Shown here: piece after piece, positions 51,543 through 62,700 of the stretch
How the letters are laid out: each line of letters starts with the position of its first letter
Position numbering within the stretch: the stretch's first letter is position 1
Assembly (NCBI GenBank): GCA_023055425.1
Contig: JALGPY010000014.1
Location: 64,501-128,500 of the forward strand
Origin: Linanthus parryae
Taxonomy: Eukaryota > Streptophyta > Magnoliopsida > Ericales > Polemoniaceae
Direction of reading: 5' to 3'
Length of the DNA: 64,000 nt
Position numbers and translations under genes: made by a program
The notes under the pieces: model-generated
What the model was told of the DNA's origin: nothing
Databases searched by the model: none
What the model saw: the letters and a program-made list of their open reading frames with translations, nothing else

Positions 51543-52564
51543 GCTTATTAGAGTTCTTTAGATTTCTTAGACTAGATGCTTTAAGCTTTATTTATTGGTT
51601 TGAATAAGGCTCCATAGCCAAGCAACATTTGAAGTTTTAGAACGATTCTTGAATAGTCACTTTTGGGCTAGAGTTAAATTCTTAGCGTTTTGCTTTGGGA
51701 CGAAGAATGTTTTCGTTTTGAAGACCCGATTTGGGAAGTTTTATAAACTTAGTTTTCTGAATTTTGGAGTATGATTGGATGAATTAAGGTTGTGTTATGC
51801 TTGCAATCATTAATTATGGGCTTAGAAAGTGTTCATGGAGTTAGAACGCGAAAACTTTGATTTTTGGTGCTGTTGAATCTGCGCAGCAGTGAGTTTTCGA
51901 TGTAGCAGACGTATTTAACTTTGGAGTTATTTTTCCCTGAATTTTTCCCAGAAAGTAGACATACCCAGGTATCTCCCATAAAAATTTCAACCCCATACGA
52001 GTTCTGGAGAATTAGCTACGAATTTCTAAAGTTGACGGTTCAGTAGCAGAATTGCAAAGTGACTAGCTGTAGCATCTTCGATTGTTACCTAACTTCCAGA
52101 TCTTGTTTTGACCCCAAATTTTTATGGCGACTACTAGACACGTTTGGCTAACTTCCAGAGAAAGCCTAGCTCATTTTGAGAATTTTAAAGTCAATTTAAG
52201 TCTTTTCAAAGTCGATGTTTCTGTTCTGGTGGGCTGTGACAGCAACTGTAGAGTTTCCTTTACATCTTGAGTTCTACAATTGATTTTGAGTTGATTCTTC
52301 TTGATTATGAAAGTAAACTCAGAGAGGGTGTTGCACACCAAAATTTGCAATTTTTGCTTGATCGATTGATCCTCTTTCCAATTTTGGAAGTAGATGAAAA
52401 GTTGAGACGTGATCAGTCTATGTGGAAATACATGAGTAATTGAGTTAAATGATGGTCAATGTGTGACATTACTTGCTTAATTGTGCACTACATGTCATAT
52501 ATGCGTGATTGTTTGTACTTCTTGGTACTTTATAAGTAATACAATAGGCTATAGTGTAGGGATT
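51543..52564 (+). other. Non-coding spacer between extra ORF and gag
   Basis: About 1 kb with no meaningful open frame on either strand and no recognised motif. Sequence is AT-rich with scattered short CAGCAG/TAGCAG-like words near 51885-52090. It may be leader sequence or an intron of the gag message. I see nothing else in it. Confidence 0.5.
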
Positions 52565-52672
52565 ATGACTGATAGACCACATCAATACCACACCAGTAGG
52601 AATAGTCAAGTCCCTACGGCAACCAACAACAACAACAACGACTTGGACCAATTCTTTGCCAAATTAGCGTAG
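52565..52672 (+). pseudogene. In-frame Gag N-terminal extension closed by TAG
   Basis: A 35-codon stretch opening with MTDRPHQYH and containing an Asn-rich run lies in the same frame as gag. It ends with TAG at 52670-52672, directly before the gag ATG at 52673. The lack of other stops between 52481 and 52670 and the seamless junction suggest the original Gag began here and was cut by a nonsense change. Alternatively it is a short upstream ORF that lowers or controls Gag translation. Confidence 0.5.
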
Positions 52673-55600
52673 ATGGCTCAGAATATGAACAATGGAGAAC
52701 AGAGTGCAACTAGTGGTGCCAAGAAAGTGGCCGACATGAAGCCAGGGAACTTCATTGGCAATGAGGACCCTGTTGAGCTCGAGAATTGGATCGATGAGAT
52801 GGATAAGATCCTTGAGCTAGTTGAGTGTCCCGAAGACCGCAAGGTAGTTTGCGCGGCATTTTACTTGAAGAACGAAGCTAATACATGGTGGAGGAGTACG
52901 CGCCAGAACTTTTTGGCGCAACCCAATTTCAATTGGGAGGCTCTTCAAACCGCACTTCGCACTCGCTTTTACCCGGACCATGTCCAGGATCAAAAGTACT
53001 TAGACTTCGTGAATCTGACACAAGGAAACGGTTCCGTGACCGAGTACTTCAAGAAATTCATGGAATTATCCCGATTCGCAGGTCAGCTGATGCCTGATGA
53101 AGCGACTAAAGTCAGGAAGTTCATGTCTGGTCTCGAACTTCATCTGCAGAAAGACTTGATGTGCAGGACGTACGATACTCTCCAGGAAGCTTATGATAGG
53201 GCGGCAGCCGTTTGGCGTATTCAAGAGGCACAAGACGAGAAGCGTGGGAAACGCAAGGTCGAGAACGCCGTGGGCTATGGAAACAATCAGAATAGGACTA
53301 ACCAAGGTAGTCAGGACAAAAGGTTTAAGCCTAACCACGGAGGAAGTAACCAAGGACAGTATCGTGGTAACAAGCAGAATAATGGAGATGAGCAATCTCG
53401 CCGTTATATCTGCAAGAAGTGCCAACAGAATCATCCAGGAAAGGACTGTCAAGGAAACCTTGTCACTTGCTACCACTGTGGCAAGAAGGGTCATCGTTCG
53501 TTTGAGTGTCGATCAAAACCAAATGGAAACCAACTAGGGAACCAAGGAGGCAATTACCAAGGAAACCGACAGTTCAACAACAACAATCAGGGCGGAAACC
53601 GGAACTATGGAAACTACAACAACAATAATGGAGGCAACAATTATGGTAGACAACAAGTGAATAATCAAGGCAATGGAAGGAACAATGGAGTTCAGAACGG
53701 GAATAGGAACAACAACACTCCAACTAACGCCAACAACAATGGGACTGGTACGACGGGAACTACCGCACAAAATGGGAATATTGCAAGGATCGCTGTCATG
53801 AGCAGGACCGAAGCGGAAGCAGCAAACGGAGTAGTCACTGGTACATTTCTCGTTCATGATCAACCAGCTTTTACTTTATTTGATTCCGGAGCTTCGTATT
53901 CGTTTATTTCGTCATCGTTTGTGGAAAAATTGAGTCTCAATAAGCCGTCTAGAATATCCATCCCCGTAGCTACCCCAACCGGTCATGTAACAGTATGTGA
54001 CGCCATTTTTGAAGGAGTAGAAGTTAAGATTTCGGCTAGTACCCTACCAGCGAACCTGATACAGTTTGATCTTGGAGGGATAGATGTTATATTGGGAATG
54101 GATTGGCTGGGAAAATATCGTGCAGTAATAGACTGCCACGATCAGAAGATAAGGCTTAAAGGTCCAAAAGGAGAAAAAGTTTCTTACCGTGGTATCACCA
54201 AAGAACCATGTATCCGACTAGTGTCAGCTTTGACCATAGTCAACCAAGTGAAGAAGGGAAATAGTGCTTATTTGTGCTATATTCAAGACACATCTAAGAA
54301 GGAGAATGTGCTAGAAGAAATACCAATCGTTAGAGATTTTCCCGATGTGTTTCCGGACGAAATTCCAGGAATGCCACCTAGAAGAGAGATCGAATTCACT
54401 ATGGATCTAACACCTGGAACAGCTCCAATTTCAAAGGCACCGTACAGAATGGCACCAGTAGAGTTGAAAGAACTTAAGGATCAGCTGCAAGAGTTACTCC
54501 AAAAGGGTTATATAAGACCGAGTGTTTCCCCTTGGGGCGCACCGGTACTGTTTGTGAAGAAGAAAGATGGAAGCTTGAGATTGTGCATTGACTATAGGGA
54601 GTTGAATAGCGCAACAATCAAGAACAAATACCCTTTACCCCGAATTGACGATTTGTTTGATCAATTACAAGGGGCGAGTGTTTTCTCAAAGATAGACTTG
54701 AGATCAGGGTATCACCAGCTTCGAGTAGCCGAGAAGGACATACCGAAGACAGCCTTTAGGACGAGGTATGGACACTACGAGTTTACCGTTATGCCTTTTG
54801 GTCTGACCAATGCTCCAGCAGTATTTATGGATCTAATGAATCGTGTTATGAGAACGTTTCTAGATCGTTTCGTGGTCGTCTTTATTGATGACATCCTTGT
54901 TTATTCAAAGAGCGAGGAAGAACACGAAGAACACCTCAAAGAAGTGTTAGAAACTTTGAGACATGAGAAGTTATATGCTAAACTCTCGAAGTGTGAATTT
55001 TGGCTAAAACACGTTCCATTTTTGGGTCACATAATCTCCAAGGAAGGAATATCCGTGGATCCAGGAAAGATTTCAGCAGTTAAAGATTGGCCTACTCCGA
55101 AGAATGTGTCCGAAGTAAGAAGTTTTCTCGGATTAGCAGGATATTACAGACGTTTCGTGAAAGATTTCTCGAAGATCGCTAGACCGCTTACTACACTAAC
55201 CAAGAAGACGGTAAGGTATAAGTGGAGCGAAGATTGTGAAGAAGCATTCCAGACATTGAAGGAAAAGTTAACGACCGCACCTGTCTTAGCTTTACCCAAT
55301 GATTCTGGCGAATTTGATGTTTACAGTGATGCATCGAAGAAGGGCTTAGGATGTGTGCTTATGCAAGAAAGAAGAGTTATTGCTTATGCTTCAAGACAAC
55401 TGAAAACTCATGAAGAGAACTATGCTACGCATGACTTAGAGCTTGCAGCTATAGTATTTGCATTAAAGATATGGAGACATCACTTGTATGGATCGGTGTG
55501 TAGATTGTATACGGATCATAGCAGTCTCAAATACATTTTCACACAGAAAGAGCTAAACAACAGGCAAAGACGTTGGTTAGAAGTCATAAAGGATTATGAT

Positions 55601-55759
55601 TTGCGTATCCAATACCATGAAGGGAAGGCAAACGTAGTAGCTGATGCGTTAAGCCGAAAGTCGAGCCATACTTTGGATACTATGCTAGTTTTACCAGATC
55701 GGCTATGCCGAGAGTTCCGAAAACTTGGAATTGAAGTGGTAAAACAAGGAGAAGTATAG
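52673..55759 (+). CDS. Gypsy Gag-protease-RT-RNase H polyprotein (first part of Gag-Pol)
   Basis: 1028 residues. Gag (retrotransposon gag family) spans about 25-190, with conserved-looking WW at 72-73. Two zinc knuckles follow: an irregular C247-C250-H254-C259 with one residue missing in the spacing, and a normal CCHC at 266-279. Residues 283-370 are an Asn/Gly-rich linker. The protease has FDSG at 403-406. RT runs about 580-765, with D675 in [10 protein letters not shown] and FIDD at 737-740. RNase H follows, with D886, E923, D948 and D991. The product would form particles and make cDNA. Translation stops at TAG 55757-55759, in frame with the integrase part that follows 15 bases later. Start is the first ATG after the TAG at 52670. 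All catalytic residues I looked for are present. Confidence 0.93.
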   Translation: MAQNMNNGEQSATSGAKKVADMKPGNFIGNEDPVELENWIDEMDKILELVECPEDRKVVCAAFYLKNEANTWWRSTRQNFLAQPNFNWEALQTALRTRFYPDHVQDQKYLDFVNLTQGNGSVTEYFKKFMELSRFAGQLMPDEATKVRKFMSGLELHLQKDLMCRTYDTLQEAYDRAAAVWRIQEAQDEKRGKRKVENAVGYGNNQNRTNQGSQDKRFKPNHGGSNQGQYRGNKQNNGDEQSRRYICKKCQQNHPGKDCQGNLVTCYHCGKKGHRSFECRSKPNGNQLGNQGGNYQGNRQFNNNNQGGNRNYGNYNNNNGGNNYGRQQVNNQGNGRNNGVQNGNRNNNTPTNANNNGTGTTGTTAQNGNIARIAVMSRTEAEAANGVVTGTFLVHDQPAFTLFDSGASYSFISSSFVEKLSLNKPSRISIPVATPTGHVTVCDAIFEGVEVKISASTLPANLIQFDLGGIDVILGMDWLGKYRAVIDCHDQKIRLKGPKGEKVSYRGITKEPCIRLVSALTIVNQVKKGNSAYLCYIQDTSKKENVLEEIPIVRDFPDVFPDEIPGMPPRREIEFTMDLTPGTAPISKAPYRMAPVELKELKDQLQELLQKGYIRPSVSPWGAPVLFVKKKDGSLRLCIDYRELNSATIKNKYPLPRIDDLFDQLQGASVFSKIDLRSGYHQLRVAEKDIPKTAFRTRYGHYEFTVMPFGLTNAPAVFMDLMNRVMRTFLDRFVVVFIDDILVYSKSEEEHEEHLKEVLETLRHEKLYAKLSKCEFWLKHVPFLGHIISKEGISVDPGKISAVKDWPTPKNVSEVRSFLGLAGYYRRFVKDFSKIARPLTTLTKKTVRYKWSEDCEEAFQTLKEKLTTAPVLALPNDSGEFDVYSDASKKGLGCVLMQERRVIAYASRQLKTHEENYATHDLELAAIVFALKIWRHHLYGSVCRLYTDHSSLKYIFTQKELNNRQRRWLEVIKDYDLRIQYHEGKANVVADALSRKSSHTLDTMLVLPDRLCREFRKLGIEVVKQGEV

Positions 55760-55774
55760 AATATTCTTGGGAAT

Positions 55775-57229
55775 ATGACAGTTGTGCCAGATGTCTTAGA
55801 AGAGATAACGAGTAACCAGCCAGGAGATGTGAAGCTGGAAAGGATAAAGAAGAAGATTGCAGAAGGCCAAACAAAAGATTTCAAGATCCATGAAGATGGA
55901 AGTATTCGTTACAAAGGAAGATGGTGTGTACCACATAAGTGTACGGAAACTAAGGAGAAGTTGATGCGAGAAGCGCACAACACACCCTACTCAGTACATC
56001 CAGGAGGTGACAAACTTTATAAGGACATGAAGAAGATGTTTTGGTGGCCTAACATGAAGAAAGAAGTGGCAGAATTTGTGGCAAAATGTCTAACTTGTCA
56101 AAAGGTAAAGTTTGAACATAAAAGAATGGGAGGCTTAGTACAACCATTAGATGTCCCAGTTTGGAAGTGGGATTCTATTTCGATGGATTTCGTGACTGCG
56201 TTACCGACATCAAAGAATGGACTGAATCAGATCTGGGTCGTAGTTGACAGATTGACCAAGACAGCAAGGTTTATCCCGATGAAAGACACATGGAATATGG
56301 AACAAAGAGCTGATGCGTATATGAAGAACATTGTAAGGTATCATGGAGTACCAAGCTCTATAGTTTCCGACAGAGATCCCAACTTTCTTTCTCACTTCTG
56401 GAAAGCACTTCAGGAGGCACTAGGAACTCAATTGAAGTTTAGCACGGCATTTCACCCGGCTACAGATGGACAAACCGAAAGAACAATTCAAACGTTGGAA
56501 GATATGCTAAGATCGTGTGTTATGGATTTTCAAGGTTCATGGGTTGATAGATTACCTTTGATAGAATTCTCCTACAACAACAGCTATCATGCCAGTATTG
56601 GAATGGCACCACATGAAGCGTTGTATGGAAGGAAGTGTAGAACACCGTTGTGTTGGAACGACATAAGTGAAACGATAGTAATTGGTCCACAACTTATTGA
56701 AGAGATGACAGATCAAGTGAGACTTATACAGCAGCGAATGAAGGCAGCGCAGGATAGACAGAAATCTTACGCTGATCAGAAAAGAAGACCGTTGGAATTT
56801 CAAGTTGGAGAAAAAGCATTTCTTAAAGTATCACCAACTAAAGAAGTCATGAGGTTCAATCAGAAAGGGAAGTTGAGCCCGAAATTCATAGGACCATATG
56901 ATGTTATAGAAAAGATTGGAGAAGTAGCTTATCGACTGGATTTACCATCGAATTTAGGGCGTGTTCATAACGTATTTCACGTATCGCAACTGAAGAAGTA
57001 TGTGCCTGACGCATCTCATGTATTAGATCTCGAACCAGTAGAACTGGACCCGTCTTTGAGTTATGAAGAACAACCTGTCAAGATTTTAGACACCAAGACA
57101 AGGAACACCCGTAATAAGAGTGTCAAGATTGTAAAAGTCTTATGGACTAACCACCTCACGGAAGAGGCAACTTGGGAAGCAAAAGATGATATGAGGAAGA
57201 AGTACCTCGTCAAACAGTTATTTGTCTAA
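55775..57229 (+). CDS. Gypsy integrase with GPY module and chromodomain (second part of Gag-Pol)
   Basis: 484 residues, in the same reading frame as the upstream part and separated only by one TAG plus four codons. The zinc-binding site has H68, H75, C105 and C108. The catalytic core has D138, D199 and E235, with D and E 35 residues apart. A GPY/F-type module lies at 366-377 (KLSPKFIGPYDV). Residues about 434-484 resemble the group II chromodomain of Tekay-type chromoviruses (VKILDTK, VLWTNH, ATWE). In this family the integrase inserts cDNA and the chromodomain is thought to steer it to chromatin, often heterochromatin. The Met at 55775 is probably not an authentic start; the domain would normally be released from the full polyprotein. 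Expression here needs TAG readthrough, re-initiation or help from another copy. Confidence 0.9.
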   Translation: MTVVPDVLEEITSNQPGDVKLERIKKKIAEGQTKDFKIHEDGSIRYKGRWCVPHKCTETKEKLMREAHNTPYSVHPGGDKLYKDMKKMFWWPNMKKEVAEFVAKCLTCQKVKFEHKRMGGLVQPLDVPVWKWDSISMDFVTALPTSKNGLNQIWVVVDRLTKTARFIPMKDTWNMEQRADAYMKNIVRYHGVPSSIVSDRDPNFLSHFWKALQEALGTQLKFSTAFHPATDGQTERTIQTLEDMLRSCVMDFQGSWVDRLPLIEFSYNNSYHASIGMAPHEALYGRKCRTPLCWNDISETIVIGPQLIEEMTDQVRLIQQRMKAAQDRQKSYADQKRRPLEFQVGEKAFLKVSPTKEVMRFNQKGKLSPKFIGPYDVIEKIGEVAYRLDLPSNLGRVHNVFHVSQLKKYVPDASHVLDLEPVELDPSLSYEEQPVKILDTKTRNTRNKSVKIVKVLWTNHLTEEATWEAKDDMRKKYLVKQLFV

Positions 57230-57506
57230 GGGGTACCTTGAGTTCTGAGGTACCTTGAGTTACGAGGACGTCACTCCTCTAAGGGGGAGAGGATGTAATC
57301 CTTCGTTTTTCTTTAATACAATACTACTTATAGTATACTGCATATCATTCATGACCTTAGGTTGCATTTAGTAGTCGTACTAGTGAGGGAAGGTGTATAC
57401 CTTTGTGTGGTTAAAGTTTTGCTTAAACTTCAAGGATAGTTTCTCTTTTAGGAGGGAGGTTTTTGTTTAAACTTCGAGGACGAAGTTCTCTTTAAGGAGG
57501 GAAGGA
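57230..57506 (+). promoter_or_regulatory. Gypsy 3' untranslated region with three PPT-like tracts
   Basis: Polypurine tracts occur at about 57278-57291 (aagggggagagga, then tgtaat), about 57450-57460 (ttaggagggagg) and 57494-57506 (aaggagggaagga). Only the last abuts the 3' LTR and is the working PPT candidate. The stretch around the second (ttaaacttcaaggat) and third (ttaaacttcgaggac) tracts looks like a local duplication. ggtaccttgagtt also occurs twice near 57233-57262. Confidence 0.75.
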
Positions 57507-59794
57507 TGAAATACCCCGTTTTGTGACTACGGGTATTTTGTGATATTATTATAAGTGTTGAGAAGTTAAAGTAATTATAGAGAGTTAATTATAATGCTTT
57601 GAGAGTTTGGGGGGAACTTTGTGACTTTAATCAATGGTTTTAGTGTCTTTTACTTGAGTTGGGGGAGGTGTTTGTCTCTTGGCAAAACTAAGGGGAAATA
57701 AGTGTCTTTTGACCTAAATTTCTTCCTACAATAAAAGTTTCCTAATCCAAGAGGGTTTCCTACTTATGAAGTTAATTTTAATTCTAACTCTCATAAAAAC
57801 CCTCACTCTCCTATTTTTCCTAATCTCTCTCACTCTCCCTCATCCTCTACCCGTCCCTCTCTCACTCTCTCTCCCTTGTGACCGACGGCAGCCACCCCAC
57901 CGCCGCCGCTCTCTTTCTCTCTCTCTTGCGTTGAGGTAATTCTCTCTCTCTCTCTCTCTTTTTCTCTTTTCTTTCTTTATTTTCTCTTTTCTCTCTTTCT
58001 TTCTCCCTATCCCCGTCCGCCTCTCTCTCCGTCCGCCTCCATGGGCGGCGGGTTGAGCGGGTTGGGTTGTTTTGTCTCTTTTTCTCTTTTCTTTTGTTGA
58101 TCTCTTGATCTTGTGATCACTTGTTCATGATTCATGTATGTTGCATGCAATCTCTAAATTTCAGTTTGTTATGGTTAGGATCATTGTTCATGGATTCGTA
58201 AGATTGATAATCAAGTTTTAGGGTTTATCATGTTCTTGAGTGTTGGGAAGAAACCCTAGTTTGAAAGGGAAGTTTGATTGAATGATTTGGGAGTTTGAAT
58301 GATCATATTAGGTGGATAACAATCTGATTTGAATGTGGGAATCATGTTATATTAGGTTTAGTATGATTATAGGATGAATTAGATGTTTGGGGGAAAAGTT
58401 TCATGAAGATTGACAATTCCCGTATGGATATTTTGAATGAAGTTGGAAACTTGAAACTAGTGTAACTTTTGATTCAGGAATCGAAATTAAGATCCGTTTG
58501 AGGCTAAACTTATTATTTCGAATGTTTTGAATCCAATGGAACTGTTTCTAGACCATGATCTGTTTGGGAAACTGGAGTAATAGAATTGGTGGAGTTATGA
58601 TGGATTATGCATACTTTAGGATAAGGGTTTTTGAGGCAAAGCTTTAAGCTTATTTTGGAGCATGAATTGAATGGGATGTTGGGGAAGTGTTAGAACCCTA
58701 AACCATGGACTATCATATGCATGTAATTAGTATAGCAAGTATATATTGCTAGAATATTGGTTTGATTAGCATATTGTTATGTGTAGGTAACGAGTTCGTC
58801 GACGACGAGTACGTAGAGTACGTTGATTGATTTCTATTGTTGGAATTTGCTTTGAGGTAAGTAAATGTGCCAAGCCTAGTGTGCTTATCTCTTTCGTGTC
58901 AAACGAATATTTGATTTATTACGTCTCAAAATGTGTTTACATGATACATGACTTGGAATATGTGATTTCTACTTGTTAAATGTTTTTGACGAAAACATCA
59001 CCATGATAATGAATGAACTAATACGTAAAGTGGAAGATGTTGTGCGGGACGTTATTATTCTTTGGGCGGTGTTGGCTGCGGTCCCGTCTCTTTTTAATCC
59101 GGTTGCAAGTCCCCGGACAATAACATGTACTCACTCCTCTGACCGGCGTAGTCTTTGGGGGGTGTCGACACTTAAGGTCATGCACGCTGTAGTATTTGGT
59201 TTTCCCCGTCACAACAAAGTAATAATGGATTTGTTTGGTTTTGTTAACGGAACGAAGTTAACACTGGATTTGGATTTTCCTAATAATATGGAAATTGATT
59301 TGGAAATATATTATGGAATTGGGAACTCTTATGTTTTGAAACAAGAGTCACATTATTACCGCTGTGTTTGCGAAAAACTCTTACTTGCAAATGAGTCTTG
59401 TTTTATAACTATCCATCATCGTTTTACATGTTTGGATGTTTGCTTACCAGTATTTCAATGCTGATTTTGTACTGTGGTGTTTCTTTTTCTTTCCGCACCA
59501 CAGGTTTAGAAGAAGGTTATCGGGCATAGAAGGGGACGCGCACCACATGGATTATTAATAGTAGTATTACATTTCAATTTGAACTCTCTAGTAGTTTAAA
59601 CGCTTTAGTTGTTTTTGCCGGTTTGTGGCTAGGACGAAGGTTTACGATAATACATTATTTTAATTGGATTTAATTTATTATTGTGGATGTGTGTGCTTGC
59701 GAACCATGTTATAAAATCTCCTTGTATCCGGGCTCCTCTCGGGTACGGAGTGACATCCCCGGGTCTCCGGCTTGGGCCATTTGGGGGTGTTACA
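57507..59794 (+). repeat. Gypsy 3' LTR
   Basis: 2288 bp copy of 48251-50538, starting TGAAATACC directly after the PPT and ending TGTTACA directly before the TSD ATCAC. No base difference from the 5' LTR was noticed by eye. Confidence 0.95.
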
Positions 59795-62700
59795 ATCACC
59801 CCAAACTCAAAAATCACCAAATACTCTAATCCCATATCATCATTTAAACCCTATATAGAAATCTAAAACACTGAATTGGACCCCCAACCCTCAAACCCTT
59901 CACCCTTTTGAGAATTCAAATCACTCAAAACAAGATTTCGAAGCATTTTTAGCACCTTCTTCTAATATCTAAATTTTACAAAAACGAGTGAATCTTTACC
60001 TAATATTTTAGACTGACAATCAAACTATAGGATCACGAAAAAAGTTTCAACTAAAAACCTTCCTTGATTGCCAAAAACCTCCACAAAATACTCATAAATT
60101 GTCCCGAAACCAGGATTTATCATTAAAAATCATACCCTAATCATCACCCCAAACTCAAAAAACACCAAATCCTCTAATCCCATATCATCATTTAAACCCT
60201 ATATAGAAATCTAAAACACTGAATTGGACCCCCAACCCTCAAACCCTTCACCCTTTTGAGAATTCAAATCACTCAAAACAAGATTTCGAAGCATTTTGAG
60301 CACCTTTTTCTAATATCTAAATGTTACAAAAAACGAGTGAATCTTTACCTAATATTGTAGACTGACAATCAAACTATAGGATCACGAAAAAAGTTTCAAC
60401 TAAAAACCTTCTTTGGCCTGCGTAAAACCTCCTCAAAATACCCATAAAATGTCCCGAAATCATGATTAATCTTTAACAATCATACCCTGATCATCCCCCA
60501 AAATCAAAAAACACCAAATCCTCTAATCCTAGAACCTCAATTAAACCCTAAATAGAAATCTAAAACACAAAGTTGGACCCCCGACCCTCAAACCCCTAAC
60601 CCTTTTAAGAAATGAAATCACGCAAAACAAGATTTCTAAGCATTTTGAGCACCTTTTTCTAATATCTAAATGTAACAAAATCTGAGTGAATTTTTACCTA
60701 ATATTGTAGACTGACAATCAAACTATAGGATCACGAAAAAAGTTACAACTAAAAACCTTCTTTGACTGCCAAAAACCTCCTCAAAATACCCATAAATTGT
60801 CCCGAAACCAGGATTTATCATTAAAAATCATACCCTGATCATCAGCCCAAACTCAAAAAACACCAAATCCTCTAATCCCATATCATCATTTAAACCCTAT
60901 ATAGAAATCTAAAACACTGAATTGGACCCCCAACCCTCAAACCCTTCACCCTTTTGAAAATTCAAATCACTCAAAACAAGATTTCGAAGCATTTTGAGCA
61001 CCTTTTTCTAGTATCTAAATGTTAAAAATCTTTACCTAATATTGTAGACTGACAATCAAACTATAGGATCACGAAAAAAGTTTCAACTAAAAACCTTCTT
61101 TGGCCTGCGTAAAACCTCCTCAAAATACCCATAAAATGTCCCGAAATCATGATTAATCTTTAACAATCATACCCTGATCATCCCCCAAAATCAAAAAACA
61201 CCAAATCCTCTAATCCTAGAACCTCAATTAAACCCTAAATAGAAATCTAAAACACAAAGTTGGACCCCCGACCCTCAAACCCCTAACCCTTTTAAGAAAT
61301 GAAATCACGCAAAACAAGATTTCTAAGCATTTTGAGCACCTTTTTCTAATATCTAAATGTAACAAAATCTGAGTGAATTTTTACCTAATATTGTAGACTG
61401 ACAATCAAACTATAGGATCACGAAAAAAGTTACAACTAAAAACCTTCTTTGACTGCCAAAAACCTCCTCAAAATACCCATAAATTGTCCCGAAACCAGGA
61501 TTTATCATTAAAAATCATACCCTGATCATCAGCCCAAACTCAAAAAACACCAAATCCTCTAATCCCATATCATCATTTAAACCCTATATAGAAATCTAAA
61601 ACACTGAATTGGACCCCCAACCCTCAAACCCTTCACCCTTTTGAAAATTCAAATCACTCAAAACAAGATTTCGAAGCATTTTGAGCACCTTTTTCTAGTA
61701 TCTAAATGTTAAAAATCTTTACCTAATATTGTAGACTGACAATCAAACTATAGGATCACGAAAACAGTTACAACTGAAAACCTTCTTTGGCCTGCCAAAC
61801 ACCTCCTCAAAATACCCATAAAATGTCCCGAAATCATGATTTATGATTAAAAATTAGGCCCTGATCATCCCCCACACTCAAAAAACACCAAATCCTCTAA
61901 TCTTAGAACCTCAATTAAACCCCAAATAGAAATCAAAAACACTACGTTGGACCCCCGACCCTCAAACCCTTCACCCTTTTGAGAAATAAAATCACTCAAA
62001 ACAAGATTTCGAAGCATTTTGAGCACCTTTTTCTAATATCTAAATGTTACAAAAACGAGTGAATCTTTGCCTAATATTGTAACTCACAATCAAACTATAA
62101 GATCACCAAAAAAGTTACAACTAAAAACCTTCTTTGGCCTGCCAAAAACCTCCTCAAAATACCCAAAAAATGTCCCGAAATAACGTTTTATCATTAAAAA
62201 TCATACACTGATCATCACCCCAAACTGAAAAAACACCAAATTCTATAATCATAGAACCTCAATTCAACCCTAAATAGAAATCTAAAACACTAAGTTGGAC
62301 CCCCCGACCCTCAAACCCCTCACCCTTTTGAGAAATAAAATCACTCAAAACAAGATTTTGAAGCGTTTTTAGCACCTTTTTCTAATTTATAAATGTTTCA
62401 AAACGAGTGAATTTTAACCTAATATTGTAGACTTGCAATAAAACTGTTGTACCACGAAAATATAATCAACCAAAACCTTCTTTGGCCTGCTAAAAACCAC
62501 CCCAAAGTACCCATAAAATATCCCGAAACCATGATTGATCATTAAAAATCGTACCCTGATCATCACCCCAAACTCAGTAAACACCAAATCCCCTAATCCC
62601 ATATCCTCCATTAAACCCTAAATACAAATCTAAAACACTTAATTGGACCCCCAACCCTCAAACCCTTCACCCTTTTTGAGAAATCAAATCACTCAAAACA

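Larger units (their letters stand above)
48251..59794 (+). mobile_element. Complete Ty3/gypsy chromovirus (Tekay/Del-type) with an extra ORF, 11544 bp
   Basis: Two 2288-bp LTRs (48251-50538 and 57507-59794) flank PBS, an extra ORF, gag-pol and PPT on the plus strand. The 5-bp TSD is ATCAC (48246-48250 and 59795-59799). Domain order Gag, protease, RT, RNase H, integrase defines Ty3/gypsy. The integrase is followed by a GPY/F module and a C-terminal chromodomain-like segment (VKILDTK...ATWE), which I recall from Tekay/Del chromoviruses. Unusual points are an extra sense ORF at 50913-51542 and two in-frame TAG codons in gag-pol. I read the LTRs as identical, so insertion is recent. Host chromatin is satellite, in keeping with the heterochromatin preference known for chromoviruses. 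Confidence 0.94.

Noticed and set aside
53066..53863. Minus-strand open frames of 109-142 codons opposite gypsy gag
   Set aside because: Shadow frames opposite the zinc knuckles and the Asn/Gly-rich linker; composition reflects the sense codons.
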